DNA of 64,000 nt, taken from Auriscalpium vulgare (lineage: Eukaryota > Basidiomycota > Agaricomycetes > Russulales > Auriscalpiaceae). The translations under genes and the position numbers were made by a program. The notes beneath the pieces are model-generated. The model had not been told where the DNA came from. It did not search any database and saw only the letters and a list, made by a program, of their open reading frames with translations. Positions 20,977 through 33,641 of this stretch are shown here, one piece after another. The number at the start of each line of letters is the position of its first letter. Position 1 is the stretch's first letter. The stretch is taken from positions 186,001 through 250,000 of the forward strand of contig JAHBBC010000010.1 of the NCBI GenBank assembly GCA_019915015.1, in the 5' to 3' direction.

Positions 20977-21590
20977 GATCTAGTTCACGCTGAAATACTT
21001 CAAGGCCAGTAGCACAATGAGCTAGTTCAACGTGAAGTAATTCAAGGGTGGAGTGCGGAATGATCTAGTTCACGCTGAAATACTTCAAGGCCAGTAGCAC
21101 AATGAGCTAGTTCAACGTGAAGTAATTCAAGGGTGGAGTGCGGAATGATCTAGTTCACGCTGAAATACTTCAAGGCCAGTAGCACAATGAGCTAGTTCAA
21201 CGTGAAGTAATTCAAGGGTGGAGTGCGGAATGATCTAGTTCACGCTGAAATACTTCAAGGCCAGTAGCACAATGAGCTAGTTCAACGTGAAGTAATTCAA
21301 GGGTGGAGTGCGGAATGATCTAGTTCAACGTGAAATACTTCAAGGCCAGTAGCGGAATGAGCTAGTTCAACGTGAAGTATTTCAAGGGGGGAGTGCGGGA
21401 TGAGCTAGTTCACGACAAAGTATTTCAAGGGGGGAGTGGGGGAATGATCTAGTTCATGATGAAGTACTTCAATGGGGGAGTGGGGGAATGATCTAGTTCA
21501 TGCTGAAGTATTTCAATGCGGCGAACTATTTCGAAGGAGTGGGAGATGATCTAGTTCGAAGAGATGGCAATGAACTACTTTGATGTCAGC
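20977..21590. repeat. 85-bp tandem repeat, decaying to half-units
   Basis: GATCTAGTTCACGCTG starts at 20977, 21062, 21147 and 21232, exactly 85 bp apart, and a fifth unit starts at 21317. Each unit is itself two related halves of about 42 bp (TAGTTCA-N-AAATACTTCAAGG and TAGTTCAACGTGAAGTAATT). After 21340 only degenerate half-units continue to about 21590. CGCTGAAATACTTC also occurs at about 33680 next to the KDZ transposase. Confidence 0.85.
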
Positions 21591-21638
21591 CAAATGACTA
21601 TACAAAAGAATGGTTCGACGCACGACGCACATGTGTCA

Positions 21639-22521
21639 TCAACCGTGAACGGCAGAGAAAAGATCAAAGACGTTGGGGGGTGATATATGGTCTCGACACC
21701 ATACAAAAAGCTCGGGCATGTCGGGGGCCTCAATCAGAACATCCTGCACAATGTCGTGAACCCAGAGATCAGCCGCAGGGTCGTACACCCATATCTTGTC
21801 CGTGGGCTTGACATCAAGATGCTCGTAGTCCTTCCAGTGGTCTTGGAGCCGGAATGAAGACCCGTCGTTCCACGCCAGTGTGCATGCAACCGGGTCTTCA
21901 TCTTTCTAATCAAAGAAGTCAGATCGCTTGACTCTTGGACAAACACAGACGACCGCTTACAGCAAGATATGCAATACTGAGAACGTGTGTGCGGACTGGG
22001 ACGTGTCCCTGTCCCACAGGAAACAGAGTGCGGCGTACGGGCTCCTCGGTTGGCAATACATCTGGAGGTGTGCGTCGTCTTTGAGATCGAGCAGGGGAAC
22101 TGGCGACCTGTCTTTTGTCACCACGCTGTTGACGAGACCTGCCGCGTACGGGAGACGACACGACATGTCGAGCTTCAGACAATGACTTGCACATGTCGAG
22201 TATTTCATTGTGTTGCACGTCTGAGAGAGGAGGCGTAAGGAAGATGATGTGTCGTTGTTCCTTGCACTGTGCAAGAGTCAGGAATGCCGCAAGAATTAAT
22301 TCATGACGTACCACTGTATAGTAGCGACCGAGATTTTCGTTCATAGAGCGGTACTGGATGTCGATAGCGGCAACACTATGATTGGGATTGCAAAACGGAG
22401 CCGTTCTCCCAGGCTTTCGTCCAGCAAGGCGAACTACGAAGGCCTTGAGCTGTTTCTGTGAAGAAGGGGGGAGAGTCTTCAGCACTCTTCGGTATTCAAC
22501 GTCTGAAACGTTCAGCATCAT
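21639..22521 (-). CDS. Spliced 275-aa protein of unknown function
   Basis: Exons 22521-21961 and 21905-21639 with a 55-bp GTAAGC...TTAG intron give an open 275-aa protein. It starts MMLNVSDVEYRRVLKTLPPS, has a Ser/Arg-rich middle (SPVRGRSRQQRGDKRQ) and ends with an aromatic, acidic domain (KDYEHLDVKPTDKIWVYDPA...LFVWCRDHISPPNVFDL). No known fold is recognised. It lies in the same orientation as the next two genes and next to the tandem repeat, as the third member of a presumed cargo module. Confidence 0.7.
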
Positions 22522-22837
22522 GCGGAAAGATCAAGGCGGGAGGGAGAGTCGGCCGGGGGGGAACTACGGTGAAAAAGGCCAAGGGTACCAACTATTTATT
22601 CCGGCCAGGAGTCTTGGCCGGCCGTAGTCACGCGGGACGATAATGTCATTGTTCGATTCAACTAGTTTGAAAGGACGGCCACACCCTCATAATCTATGGA
22701 TTTTCCGGCCACATGTCGTCAGCTATTGTGTAACGGACAGAACGAATACCGGTACAAGTTCACGTACATGTTTTTTGAACGCAAGCAACTCTCGTTTGGA
22801 AACTGTGGATTATTGCAACGACATAACAAATATACTA

Positions 22838-24890
22838 CTACTTCTTCGTCGTCTTACGCCGCTTAGCTGCCGGCTGAGTGTCACCGTTCTCCTTTTTCCC
22901 TGCCGGTTGCCCCCGTGTTGACCTCCGCACTATGCTAGTTGCTTCATCAACTGAGGCGCTTGCTACAGGAACCCTTGACCCCCAAAAAACCGATAAGTAA
23001 TGAGCGACGAGAGAATATTGCTAGCTTAAATACGTACAGTTCTTCATGGACCTGTGCTTGTGTATTACGACGACCTGAACGACGAGGTTCCTGTGGTGCG
23101 ACCTCTGCCACCTTTCTCTTGCGACCTCCCTTCGACTTGGAAGTTTGAATGCGCTCGACTGCGACTTCCTGAGCGGGTACGCCATCCTGAGCCACATCCT
23201 GAGCAGCTTCGGCGTCCTGAGCGAGGACACCCCCCTCAACAGCAGTGACCGCATCCCGAGCACCTTCGGCATCCTGATCGGGTACGCCATCCTGATTTTC
23301 AGTAGGAGTTGCCTGGTCCCGATGGGACGCTTCGTCTTTGTCTGTGTACGACAATGGGCCACTAGGGGGCATGTATTCAGGAATGTCAAGAGGAGGAATG
23401 CCGGCAGGCACGACTGTGGATGGCGTGTGATCTTGACTAGCGGAAGAGGTCTCAAAGATCGGGGACAGTATCTTCGGTTCCTCGACTGCCGGATCCCGCT
23501 GCGAAGGGCGCTGAGGAGTAGCCGACGCTCTCACAAAGCGCCGAGAACTCGTAGAAGGGGTGGCGGGCGTGGCGAGGCGTCGGGGAGTCTGTGGAAGCGT
23601 TGTAGCACCGTCATCGGGTGAGTTCTCTGATGCCTGTTCCACAGCAGTCGGATCCTGCATGCTTGGAAATACACGGGTGAGACACTCCGTCATGGCCGCC
23701 TTGAAAGATTTGTCGCTTCGCTCGATTTCATCCGCTATGCCAAAGCCGTCCTCGCCAGACGGATCAGAGGCACCCCTGCAAAGATGTAATCAGACAATCA
23801 TCATTTCAGCGGACTGAATGCGCGCACCACATCAATTGAAGGCCACCGACTTCGTTGAGAGTCCCGACAACAGTCAAGATAACGCAGTTCGTCTTCTGAG
23901 AATAGTCGGCGCGGATGTTTTGCAGGGTGTAGTCGAGATTGCGTAACATCCTGCGTACCGCTGATGAGACAAAGATATAGCTACATGGAATGATGGACGT
24001 ACGTTTGTCGAGCAGCTATTGCTTCCTCCGACCCCTCCGCTGCATCTGATGGTCCGGCCACGGAGTCCTTCGCCTGTTTGCGTCTGGCAGCCGCAGCCGC
24101 CTTCTCCTCTTCACTCAGGGCACTGTACTTTGCCACGGCCTCCGGATCGGCGCGATACGCCTCCCCAACTGCCTTGTTAACGTGCGCCTGGAGTTGGCTT
24201 TGAACGATCTCATCTCCGCTTGCCTTAGCGTTGTCGATGAATGTCTGGCGGGCGGTCTGCGCAACGTGATGGTTTTGAGGGTCGGCACGGAAGAGGTCGA
24301 GAGCACTGTGAGCACGGCCACCGGTGGGCACGTCCGTGAGTTGGAGAAACTTGGGAAGGGGTTCGGAGGTTGGAGCGTCGCCCGCATTCTTGCGAGCATG
24401 GTTGCTGATCCATTGTCTGACTTTCTACAAGTAGACGTGAGTTAGAGATGAAGAAATGGAGACAGTCGCACACGCACCTCCTTGCGCGCAATCCTCCTCT
24501 GTATCCACACCTCCGTGTCCTCCCGCACGCCGTCAACTTCTTTTCGCTCGACGGGAAACCTCTCGCAAAATGCCTCCACCATAGTTGACCGAAACGTCGA
24601 AGCTTGCGTTCTAGTGAACGATAGCTTGCAGTGTGTGCGGCAATACTGGACTAGCCAATCCCATTCTTCCTGTGTAGCCCAGCGAGGATTCGGCATGACG
24701 AGTGGATGGTGAGTGTGATGGGTGGAAAAGGACGTCGAATCTGTGAGTGAAGAGTAAGAGCAGGTTGAAGCTGGGTCCCGGTTCGAGTCTGCAAACAAAA
24801 GACCGTCAGTAGATACACGTACAAACAAAATATGCCTACGGCACCTGTGACGCGGGGAGTGTGGCCGTCATCGGCTAGCTCGGTCGCCAT
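22838..24890 (-). CDS. Spliced 591-aa nuclear-type protein of unknown function
   Basis: Six exons (24890-24845, 24788-24478, 24424-24003, 23950-23828, 23775-23038, 22973-22838) with introns of 52-64 bp sum to 1,776 nt, open throughout. The N-part contains PRWATQEEWDWLVQYCRTHC and KVRQWISNHARKN, a layout seen in Agaricomycete proteins of unknown function often found near transposons (my recollection, not tested). Then come an Ala/Glu helix, DYTLQNIRADYSQKTNCVIL, a long Ser/Thr/Pro region with degenerate VPDQDAEGARDAV-type repeats, and basic ends KGGRKRKVAEV and KRRKTTKK that look like nuclear signals. Preserved frames and splice sites argue for selection or recent arrival. Confidence 0.75.
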
Positions 24891-25005
24891 TGTTAGCGTG
24901 GGGACTTACTGCTTCAGTGGTGTTCGCTGTCGCGCAGGTAATCAGTGCAGCAAATCAATACAATCATAGCTGGAAAGATGTCAAGTATGTCAAATATAGA
25001 TACAC

Positions 25006-27243
25006 TCAGATCATGTCAAGTACAGATACAAAGTACACGTCAAGGTCCATCTCTGCCAGGTGCGCGAGACACTTCCGCTCGGTGAAATTGGGACGCGGCG
25101 TCCACGGTGAAGGATACCAGCCGAAAGTCACCATGAACGCTCGAACATAGCATGCCAGGAGCTGGCCCTCAACGTCAACGTAGACGTCGCGCGAGAGTGT
25201 CTGGAAAGTAAGGGCACGCAACTCTGCAGCTGTGTAACCCCGCCATGGATAGCTGTCGAAGATCGGCCAAGCACTGACGATTTCCCTGACTATGTCCAAC
25301 CACTCTCTCCGACCTTCCGGGTTGATCACCTCCCAGCCATGAAGCGAGTCGGCACCGAATGGCCAAATGAACCGAGAAACGAGCTCTTCGAAGGAGCCCT
25401 CCCTGACGAAGCTGGATGTGGCGCGAAGTGTGTGCTCCAGGGCATGCAGCTCATCGGCGATTGAGCAGAGGAGAGACTGGGCAACGACAGAGTATCGCAA
25501 CTCGCTGCTCTGAAAGACCTCCGCCGTCACGGGGCATCCACAGGCCATCGGCTGAATGGGATTGAGGTCGCCAGATATGATTTGCCCGTGGATTTGATCA
25601 CCAAACAGAAGGCGACCTCCATACCGGTAAAATGCAGCAGGGTCGTACGGCGTCCCTACGCTGGGTAGCGGCCAGCACTTTTTCCAGTATGTGTCGCCGA
25701 GAATCTCCCGCCAGTCTTTGGTGTCAAGGCCGTTGATCCCTCGCGCGCCGCCATCGGGAACATGAAGGTGGCGATCCCGGATGTAGGGAAAGAGCTGGAG
25801 GTAGCGCGTGAAGTAAAGGGCTTGCTTTTCTGACGTCTGAGCCCCCCAAAAAAGATAGTATGGTGGGTGGGAAAACATGCGGCGCTGGCGGCTCACGGAC
25901 TCATCGTTGCGCAACAAGCTCGGAGGATTGGTCCATTTAGCAGTGAAGTACAACATGGATATGGGAGGAAAGTACGCTGGGCTGTCAGCAATGTCCGATG
26001 ATCGACGGATCTCCTTCAAGTGCATAAGTCTGTCACGATTTTCCGTTGCTGTGGATTTCACATGAGCAAGAGAGCTGTCATATGAGAATAGGACAACGCA
26101 CCATGGCCGCGCTTCTGCTTGGGACCCTTCACGATTCCCATGGATGCTTGGTATTCGTCGGATGGATTGAGGCTGTCCTCCCGCGGACAGTGGCCCCTGG
26201 CTGCCGACTCGAAAGACCGAACATGCATGACATGAGGCGGGTAGAACCAAAGGGGCTTCGTATGCTTTTCGGTGACAGATCGCGGGCCCGTGAGGCGTCC
26301 ACGATCATGCAGTGGTGATCGAGGGCGCCAACGAGAAGGTGAGAGATCCCACTGCCCCGCACGGACAACCATGTAGACAGCCACATTCATGCGATGGTAG
26401 TCGTGGAACTGGGTGATAGTAGTTACGATGGAGCCGCGAGTACTCGGCCGAATGGGAGGGGCAGACCCGACAGGTTTCAGGATGTCATTCTTTTGATCTT
26501 CCCACCAGTTGCGGAAGGCAAAGACTTCGAGCAGGCCACGTTGTGCAGCGCGGAACAAATCCACGAAGTCATCCCATGACTGGACCCCATCCTCAAGACG
26601 ATAATAGCTATCTCGCGCACGTCGCAGCGCCTCGTCAGGAATTGTTACGTGAGCAACGGTTTTATGACGACGGGCCTGTGGGAAGACGGTGTTGGTGACC
26701 TTCCACGCATCGTTCAGCCTGGCGTGCAGAGGCTCTCGGACTTTGTCAGCCATTGTACGCCGGTGCCGGCCGTCCTTGTCAAGTGGCATCCACATTGTTT
26801 TATCGACCGAGTCCGTGAGAATGTCATTGGTGCCATGGTGAGGAACATTGATATACGCTAAGTAAGGCGAGGAGACGTCATAGGTTTGGGGTATGCGCGT
26901 CCACTCATACACGCCCCACAAGCCGTCGCTTTGGACGTGGACAGATGGCGGGGGGTCGGAAGGCATGGGACAGGGGATGAATGATGTGTTGGCTGCGATC
27001 ACGACGGTATCGGACTCGTCATCGGACGTCCAGAATGCTAGCGGGAACGGGAACGGAACCATCTCTTCGCGGCTGACCCTGTCCTAGAATTAGCGATCAG
27101 AATTGTAAATAACGTAGATTGAGACTCACGTAGGCAATCTTGAGGTCGACTACAACGAGGTGCGTGTTTACCGTACGATCAACCCAACGTGAACCCCGCG
27201 TACTACAAGCCGGCACATTAGTGTCTGAATTAATAGAATGCAT
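25006..27243 (-). CDS. Spliced 712-aa protein of unknown function
   Basis: Exons 27243-27130, 27083-26102 and 26048-25006 (introns 46 and 53 bp) give 2,139 open nt. The start MHSINSDTNVPACSTRGSRW was chosen as the first ATG of the open exon; the region upstream is the palindrome arm. Visible segments: REEMVPFPFPLAFWTSDDES, WEDQKNDILKP, GDTYWKKCWPLPSVGTPYDP, and near the C-terminus RREWLDIVREIVSAWPIFDS and YPWRGYTAAELRALTF. No enzymatic motif is recognised. With its two neighbours it forms a co-oriented block between the 85-bp repeats and the 28-kb palindrome. Confidence 0.75.
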
Positions 27244-27289
27244 GGTGAACCACGTACGGAGTCTACACCGATGTGGCGCAGACAGAGGT

Positions 27290-28590
27290 ACGAGAGAGAC
27301 GCGGACCGCCGCACAATGCAAACCGCGGAGCAGCACTGCACAGTGGCGAAGAAGCAGAGGGATGTGGGAGAGCACACGCAGCCTGCTCGGAGTAGACGAC
27401 ACGTCAAACTCTCTGCAAACTGGATGCACTGGAGAGAGGGGCAGAGCGGCGGAGGGCGCTGAGGTCCAACGGGTGACGCCTGTTGCTGTTAAATCAGACA
27501 ATGAGCACGAGCACAGACATGGCGATAGAGCAGCGAGAGCGCACCTGGAGAAAGCGGCCGGAGTCCGAGCGGGCGGCGAGTGGTGCTGTAAAATAACAGT
27601 TAGTAGGCACAAATGCATGGATTCGGCCAAAAAAAAACACACCGAAGGGAGCCGGAGTCTGTCGCGGGCGTTCCGGGAGGGGCAGGGACAGAGCAAAGGG
27701 TGAGAGCAGAGTGGGGACACGCGCACGCCGCTGCCTTCGCTCACGGAGACCCGGAGGTTGGAGACGCCGAGCAGGACGCGCGGTAGGGAATAAAGCAGAG
27801 GGACGGGGGGTAGCACGTACAGCACGCTCGGAGTAGACGGCACGTCCGACTCTCTGCGTACTGACCCCCCGGGGGGGGGGGGCGGGGCGGGGAAGGGCGG
27901 AGGGTGAAGGTGACGTGGCACGAGAAGTGCGACTTGATGATGATAGCAGCTGTGGACTTAGAGTTCACACTCAGCGCAAGTCGGGCGCTGCCGGTTGAAG
28001 TCTGAACTCTAAGTCCACAGCTGCTCGCATGACAAGTCGCACTTCTCGCGCCACGTCACCTTCACCCTCCGCCCTTCCCCGCCCCCCCCCCACCCCCAGT
28101 GTGTTCAGTACGCAGAGAGTCGGACGTGCCGTCTACTCCGAGCGTGCTGTACGTGCTACCCCCCGTCCCTCTGCTTTATTCCCTACCGCACGTCCTGCTC
28201 GGCGTCTCCAACCTCCGGGTCTCTGTGAGCGAAGGCAGCGGCGTGCGCGTGTCCCCACTCTGCTCTCACCCTCTGCTCTGTCCCTGCCCCTCCCGGAAAG
28301 TCCGCAACACACTCTGGCTCCTTCGGTGTGTTTTTTCTTCTCTTCTGCGATTTTTCTCACTGATTGTTATTTTACAGCACCAGTCGCCGTCGGCTGAGAC
28401 ACCCACACCCTCCTCCTTCCCCACCAGCAGAGAGTCCGACGTGCCGTCTACTCCTACATTGTCCTATCCCCTCTGCACTGCAGCGCACACAGCCCGCGAA
28501 GAGTTTGACGTGCCGTCTACTCCGAGTGAGCTGCGGGTGTTCCCCCACGTCTCTCTGCTTCCTCCGATCGTCTCTGTGTCTCCAACCTTG
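27290..28590. repeat. Large palindrome (inverted repeat, ~27-bp loop)
   Basis: Inner arms of about 390 bp (27580-27974 and 28002-28390) are highly similar in reverse complement: GGACTTAGAGTTCA/TGAACTCTAAGTCC at the centre, the C/G run, GAGTAGACGGCACGTCC, and CTGTAAAATAACAG at the outer edge. A weaker match continues to about 27290 and 28590 (GAGAGTTTGACGTG...TCTACTCCGAG). The left arm leads into the 5' end of the 712-aa gene, the right arm into the cyclin pseudogene. Arms hold no protein gene of their own. Confidence 0.85.
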
Positions 28591-28740
28591 GACCGCGTGT
28601 CGCAAGGTGTGTTCACGGTACGTCCAACTTCGTAGCAATACTCTGCGCTTGCTCACTATTTTTGTTCATAGCGCGCCAACCTCATGCGATCCGTACGAGT
28701 TCATCCCTCCCTCCCCGCCCCATACCAGCCCCCGTCCCCC

Positions 28741-29641
28741 ATGGCCACCGTCTCCGGTCCTCCCGTCGCTCGGCACCCGTCGCCCGCCTTCCGCAAGGCC
28801 CACAAGATCTCCCGCCCGTCCGCACACGGCGCGGCCCCTTCGGTGCGCATCCCCCGCGCTTTCCTTTGTTCTATATATATTCATCTCCGCCTCAGTCGGT
28901 GAGCGATCCGTACCACGGCCATGAGCCGACAGCGAAGCTCTGTGCTAGATTCGTCTCGCACCTCTTCGCCTGTCCCGACCTCCCTCCCCTCCCCGCGCCC
29001 CCAACCAACGCGCCCAACCCGCGCCTGGAGCACTTCATTGCATATGCGCTGCACCGCACCCGGCTGCACGCATCGTTACCTTCGCCGCCCTCTACCTCCT
29101 CCAGCGTCTGAAGGCCCGGTTCCCCGCAGCGAAGGGCTCCTCCGGCCATCGACTGTTCATCTCTGCCTTCATGATTGCTTCCAAGATCATTTGCGACGAC
29201 ACATACAGCATCAAGAGCTCGTGTATCGTCGGCCAGGGCATGTTCGCGCTCCGCGAAATCAACCAGATGGAGCGCGAGATGTGTAGCTATCTCGAGTGGT
29301 AGCTCAATGTTGACCCCGCCACCCTGCACGACTTTGAGATCCAGGTGCGCCGCGACTTCGCCGGCCCGGGCCCGTACTCTCCCATCTCCCTCCTGACGCC
29401 CGCGCCTTCGCCGTTCGCACACCCCGGCGCCAGCACGGCGTCGAGCGTCCCGTCGTTCGGGCACCGCGCGTCGCCCGGGGCCGCGCCCATCATGATCCCG
29501 AGCCTGACGATCACGTACCCCTCGCCGGCCTCGCCGCCTGACACCCCCGAGACCTCCCTCACATTCCGCGTTGAAGTCCCACGTGTACTCCCGTCGACCC
29601 CGCTCGACTCTGCGCAAGGCGAGGAGGTTGTCATCTTATGA
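28741..29641 (+). pseudogene. PCL-type (Pho85) cyclin pseudogene
   Basis: ATG at 28741 (MATVSGPPVARHPSPAFRKA), an intron GTGCGC...CTCAG, then SDPYHGHEPTAKLCARFVSH and RLEHFIAYALHRTRLHAS. Here one base is missing (about 29073) and the cyclin box continues in the next frame: VTFAALYLLQRLKARFPA, HRLFISAFMIASKIICDD, MFALREINQMEREMCSYLEW. A TAG at 29300-29302 stands where related cyclins have Gln, then LNVDPATLHDFEIQVRRDFA and a Pro-rich tail to 29641. The order is that of Pcl1/2-like cyclins that activate the Pho85 kinase. With a frameshift plus a nonsense codon it cannot make the full protein. Confidence 0.8.
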
Positions 29642-30037
29642 GCTGCGGTCGTGTGCAGCCCGATTTCCGCAGGCGTGGAGGGGGTCATGTTCTCGTCGCA
29701 CCCGATAACCGCCTAGTGCGCCCAGTTTGCCTACGCTACATTGACGATCCTCCTTGCTCATGTGGTTATGCTGTCCTGTATGTGCTTGCTCGTCTGCTCC
29801 CCTCCTAATGGCAATTTTATCTTTGTACTATATGACACGTATATCCAGTTCACACTTGTCAGGTAGCCTATCCCGAAATTGTAGTTGGACTTCGTATCAT
29901 AACTCTGCTTACAATTATCCGTTTTCCATTGTTCCTGCCAGTGTGGCCGGTCTGGTGCACATGTGCTTGCTTGGACCGTCAGTACCCTCCACACTGACAT
30001 TATTCTCTCACTCTGTCCTTGCTGCTGCAGTATTGCG
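29642..30037. other. Upstream region of the KDZ gene
   Basis: No ORF of interest. A tract rich in T and C and ending CTGCTGCAG precedes the transposase ATG, so part may be an untranslated exon or intron of that gene. Confidence 0.35.
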
Positions 30038-33000
30038 ATGGCCCCTGCAAAAAAGCGCAAATACGAGCCGTCGCGTGCAGCCGTACTGGACAAAACCATC
30101 AAATTAGTTCACCGACGTTGCAACGGTGATGTTGACAAGCGACAGGTTCCCCTGGGCATCCGCGCCCTCGCTGCCAGGCCCGAAAAGCCAACCATCTCGT
30201 ATCTGCCGACAATCGAGGAAGAGAGTGAGATGGAGAGGGCGGCTGAGGAGGAAGAAATGGCTCCTGCGTCAACAAGCAGATATATTGTGAGTTTGGATTA
30301 CATGTCTGATGCCTCGGTGTTCTAACGAGACCTGGTAGCCAATGCACACTGTCAACAGCGAATGGCGTACTGAGTGGGCCCCAAAAATGTTGGAGGCCAT
30401 CTTAGGCTACGAGGCTGCAGATGACCTTGGCCGCCCTTGCTCCGCCGCTGGCTGCTCGAGCACCGCAGCTGACATCCGTTGTCGTGACTGCTTCTATCGT
30501 CGAATGCTCTGCAGAGACTGCGCCGTCAAAATTCACCTCGATAACCCGTTTCACCAAGTGGAGGAATGGGTCGGCACGTACTTCAAGCGCAGAGGACTTC
30601 AAGAGCTAGGCCTCGTCATCCGCCTTGGACATGGGGGCGACAACTGTCCCTTCGCCAAGGAACCTGTTTCGATGACAGTGACCCATGTCAACGGCATTCA
30701 CACTTGCAATGTCCAGTTCTGCGGCTGCTTTCCACCCGACAAGTATAATCCTGTCGATGTCCCACTGCAGCTGGCAAACGCAGGGCTCTGGCCCGCGTCA
30801 TATAAGAACCCCCGAACGGCGACAACTTTCCACTCAGCACGGGAGTACAATCAGTTCTCCCTCCAGGCCAAGGTGAATGTGATGGACTACAACCGTGTCA
30901 AGCTGCGCATGACAAACAACGCTTTTCGTGACGACGTACCGGTGAGTTTATCTTGCGCTCATCATGACTGTCGCCCATGCTGATCCTCGCAGGATCGATA
31001 TAGGCAGCTTCTCACAAGCCAACGACAATTCATGTTCATCCAGACGCTCAAGCAGTTTGGAGCGAGTGTACAGGATCGATACGCCGCCGGAAGTCTCGTC
31101 GTCCTATGTCCTGCCTGTCCTCAACCTGGGAAGAACATGGACCCCGGTTGGAAAGACGTACCAGCAAAAGACCAGTTGAGTACACTCAAATATATCAGAG
31201 TTCGCTGTCTGCTGACGCCGCGTGCAGATACATCCATGCACTGTTTTATGCAAAAGACGGGAACTTTCAGCTCCATCAACACATGAAGAAGATGGATCTT
31301 GATGACGTCGCGTTCACGAGGGGCGGTGGTTATTATGTTGATGATGTTGAGTGTGCGAATCACCTCAAGATCATGGACAACGACCCGGATAGCAGCAAAG
31401 AGGTACGTATGCAACCGTCTACAATTGACGAAGTATCTCACATATCGTAGACGTCGACGTGCAACAAGTTCTTTGCTCTCAATGGCAAGCGACTCGACGG
31501 CAAGCGCATCACGGGAGTGGTGTCTTTAGTATGCGCACCGCACGGGATGATCATGGGGTCCTCAACCGTTGACTTGACGAAAGGCGAAAGGTGCGTTGTT
31601 GTCGTCCAATCACATGTTTGTGAGCCTCACTTGTTGAGCTAGATTTGCCCATGTGGACCTTGCGACGGTGTCTGCGACACGCCCATACAAAGATCTCAAG
31701 TTGCACATCTCTTCATACGATATCAATTGTCAATACGGAATTAACTTCGACACGCGCATGGACAAATTTCCGTCCGGTCGTCCAGACTTTCCCCTTACCA
31801 TCCGTGTCGTTCCTAAATGGCACTTGAATGGGCACAAGGATGACTGCAAGTTTCTCAACTCGCCGGATGTCACTCCTGGGTGTGGCATGACGGAGGGCGA
31901 GGCGCCTGAGCGTCGGTGGGCCGTGCAGAATTCACTCGCACTTCAGACAAAAGAGATGGGGCCAGGGTACCGCCACGACACGCATAATGTTCACAACGGA
32001 GATTTCAACATGCAGAAAATCTTCACGATAGGTGAGTATAGCTCCTGCGTATCTTCTGTTTGTTGCGCGCTGACTGCAATCAGCCAAGTTTCTTGCAAAA
32101 AAGCTGGACCAAGCAAAGTCTGCCGCGGCGGAAGCTGAAGAGCAACATGAACGTTGCGAAGCGACCTTCAATTTCCGCGGACGTCCACTGGACGAGTGGC
32201 GGACTGCCGAAACCGAGTTCTTGACCACACTTGCCGACGGAACGGCACGAAAGGACCAGCCAAAAGTCAGCCCGTATGAACCGGCGAGTGACAAAGGTGT
32301 GAAGTCGTTTTTAAATTTTGCGCTCACTTGAACTAATATATCTTGTCTTAGCACCGACCGAGAAGGAAGCGTTGCTGATTTTGGAGAAGGAGTTTGACGC
32401 TGAGCGGGGCACAGCAAGCGAGGAACATGGTCGGCCAAGCCTCACTGCATTTCTGAAGCTTGGTCTCGACTTGGAGGCGCGACAGTACGTCTTTCTTGCA
32501 ACACACTTCAGGTATTCCCCTAACATGTTTGAATAGGTACGATGTACAAAGCAAGGCAAAGCAAAAGGAGCTGTCAGGTGCCGAAAAAACCGCTATCGAA
32601 GACAGCCGATCGCGCCTTGACACTCAGATTGCACGCTTCGAGGACCTTCACGCTGCTATCGTGGCCCCGACAGTCCTCAGGCTTGAAAGTCCAGAAACGA
32701 GCTGGCCGGCACCGCGTTCTGACCAAGATGTCCTAGCCGAGGACGTCCAACTTCGCTTGCCATCGACATACCCCATGGACGTCAGGCAGAATTCCTTATT
32801 TAAGTCTCTAGCGGAGGCAGAGCTCCTTCTGCGAAAAGGTCGGGCTTGTGATCTTCTGCGGGAGCTACGCCTCAAGATTTCATTGAAGTCCTTCCTGTGG
32901 AGGTCAGAGAAGGCGTCGTATGGCCAAGAGGCGAAGACACGCCACCAGAAGATGGTCACTCGCGCTTACCAGGCAACCGCCCGACTTCGCCATCTATACA

Positions 33001-33641
33001 CTACAATGCGGTCGAACATGCTCACGCTAGGGCTCCAGGAGGATGACAAGAACTATCGGCCGCTAACGGAACATGACTGTCGCGTCGTGGCCCTCGTTCA
33101 TGCTGTTGAAGACCACGACACATCATCGAAGGACCGTGAGCGCTCGTGGCTCTGGCGCGATGGTGAGTATTGGGCTTCTGACTCGGATGACGCTACAGCA
33201 AAATGGGATGAAGAGCGTGAGTCCCTTTGATTATACGTGCTTGGTACCCAGCTGACATCATGATAGTTGACCGTCTCACCTGGTTCCGATCGAGTGCGAA
33301 GCAAGCTCGCTGGCAGGAACATGTCAAGCGCCTGGAAGAATCGATACGGAGGACGCAGCGGCATTGGTACGATGAGCAACAGGTTTGGCTGAGTCGTGCA
33401 GAAGCACAGGGCAGTTCATTAAGTCAACGTGGTGCCGCCGCATATGCTGCACGGTCGGTTTCTAATTCATACTCTGACAATGAAGTATCTGACATTCAAG
33501 CGTAGGAAAGCTGCAGTATTTGCGCGTCTGCTGTCTGATGCGAGGGAGCTCTACCCTGAGTACCTCAGGCTGTCGGATACTGAGGTCAGTACTGATATTG
33601 TCATAGACACTTCTACCTTGCTGACCTGGGAGCCCAGGTAG
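30038..33641 (+). CDS. KDZ-family transposase with CxC2-type cysteine cluster, apparently intact
   Basis: Eleven exons (30038-30286, 30339-30941, 30993-31174, 31228-31402, 31451-31590, 31643-32031, 32084-32296, 32352-32484, 32537-33216, 33267-33453, 33506-33641) sum to 3,087 nt, 1,028 aa, without a stop. Residues 1-10 carry a basic signal (PAKKRKYE). About 115-160 is the cysteine cluster CSAAGCSSTAADIRCRDCF...CRDCAVKIHLDNPFH. The RNase-H-like core shows GVVSLVCAPHGMI...TVDLTKGE, SSYDINCQYGINFD, HLNGHKDDC and GCGMTEGEAPERRWA, the usual D...D/C...H-K-D...E order of KDZ enzymes. The C-terminal helical part ends RLTWFRSSAKQARWQEHVKR. It should cut and insert its own DNA in the nucleus. A 3' partial copy lies inverted at 36.3-38.8 kb. 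Confidence 0.88.

Noticed and set aside
20977..21590. CRISPR array
   Set aside because: The units are contiguous 85-bp tandem repeats without unique spacers, in a eukaryotic genome.
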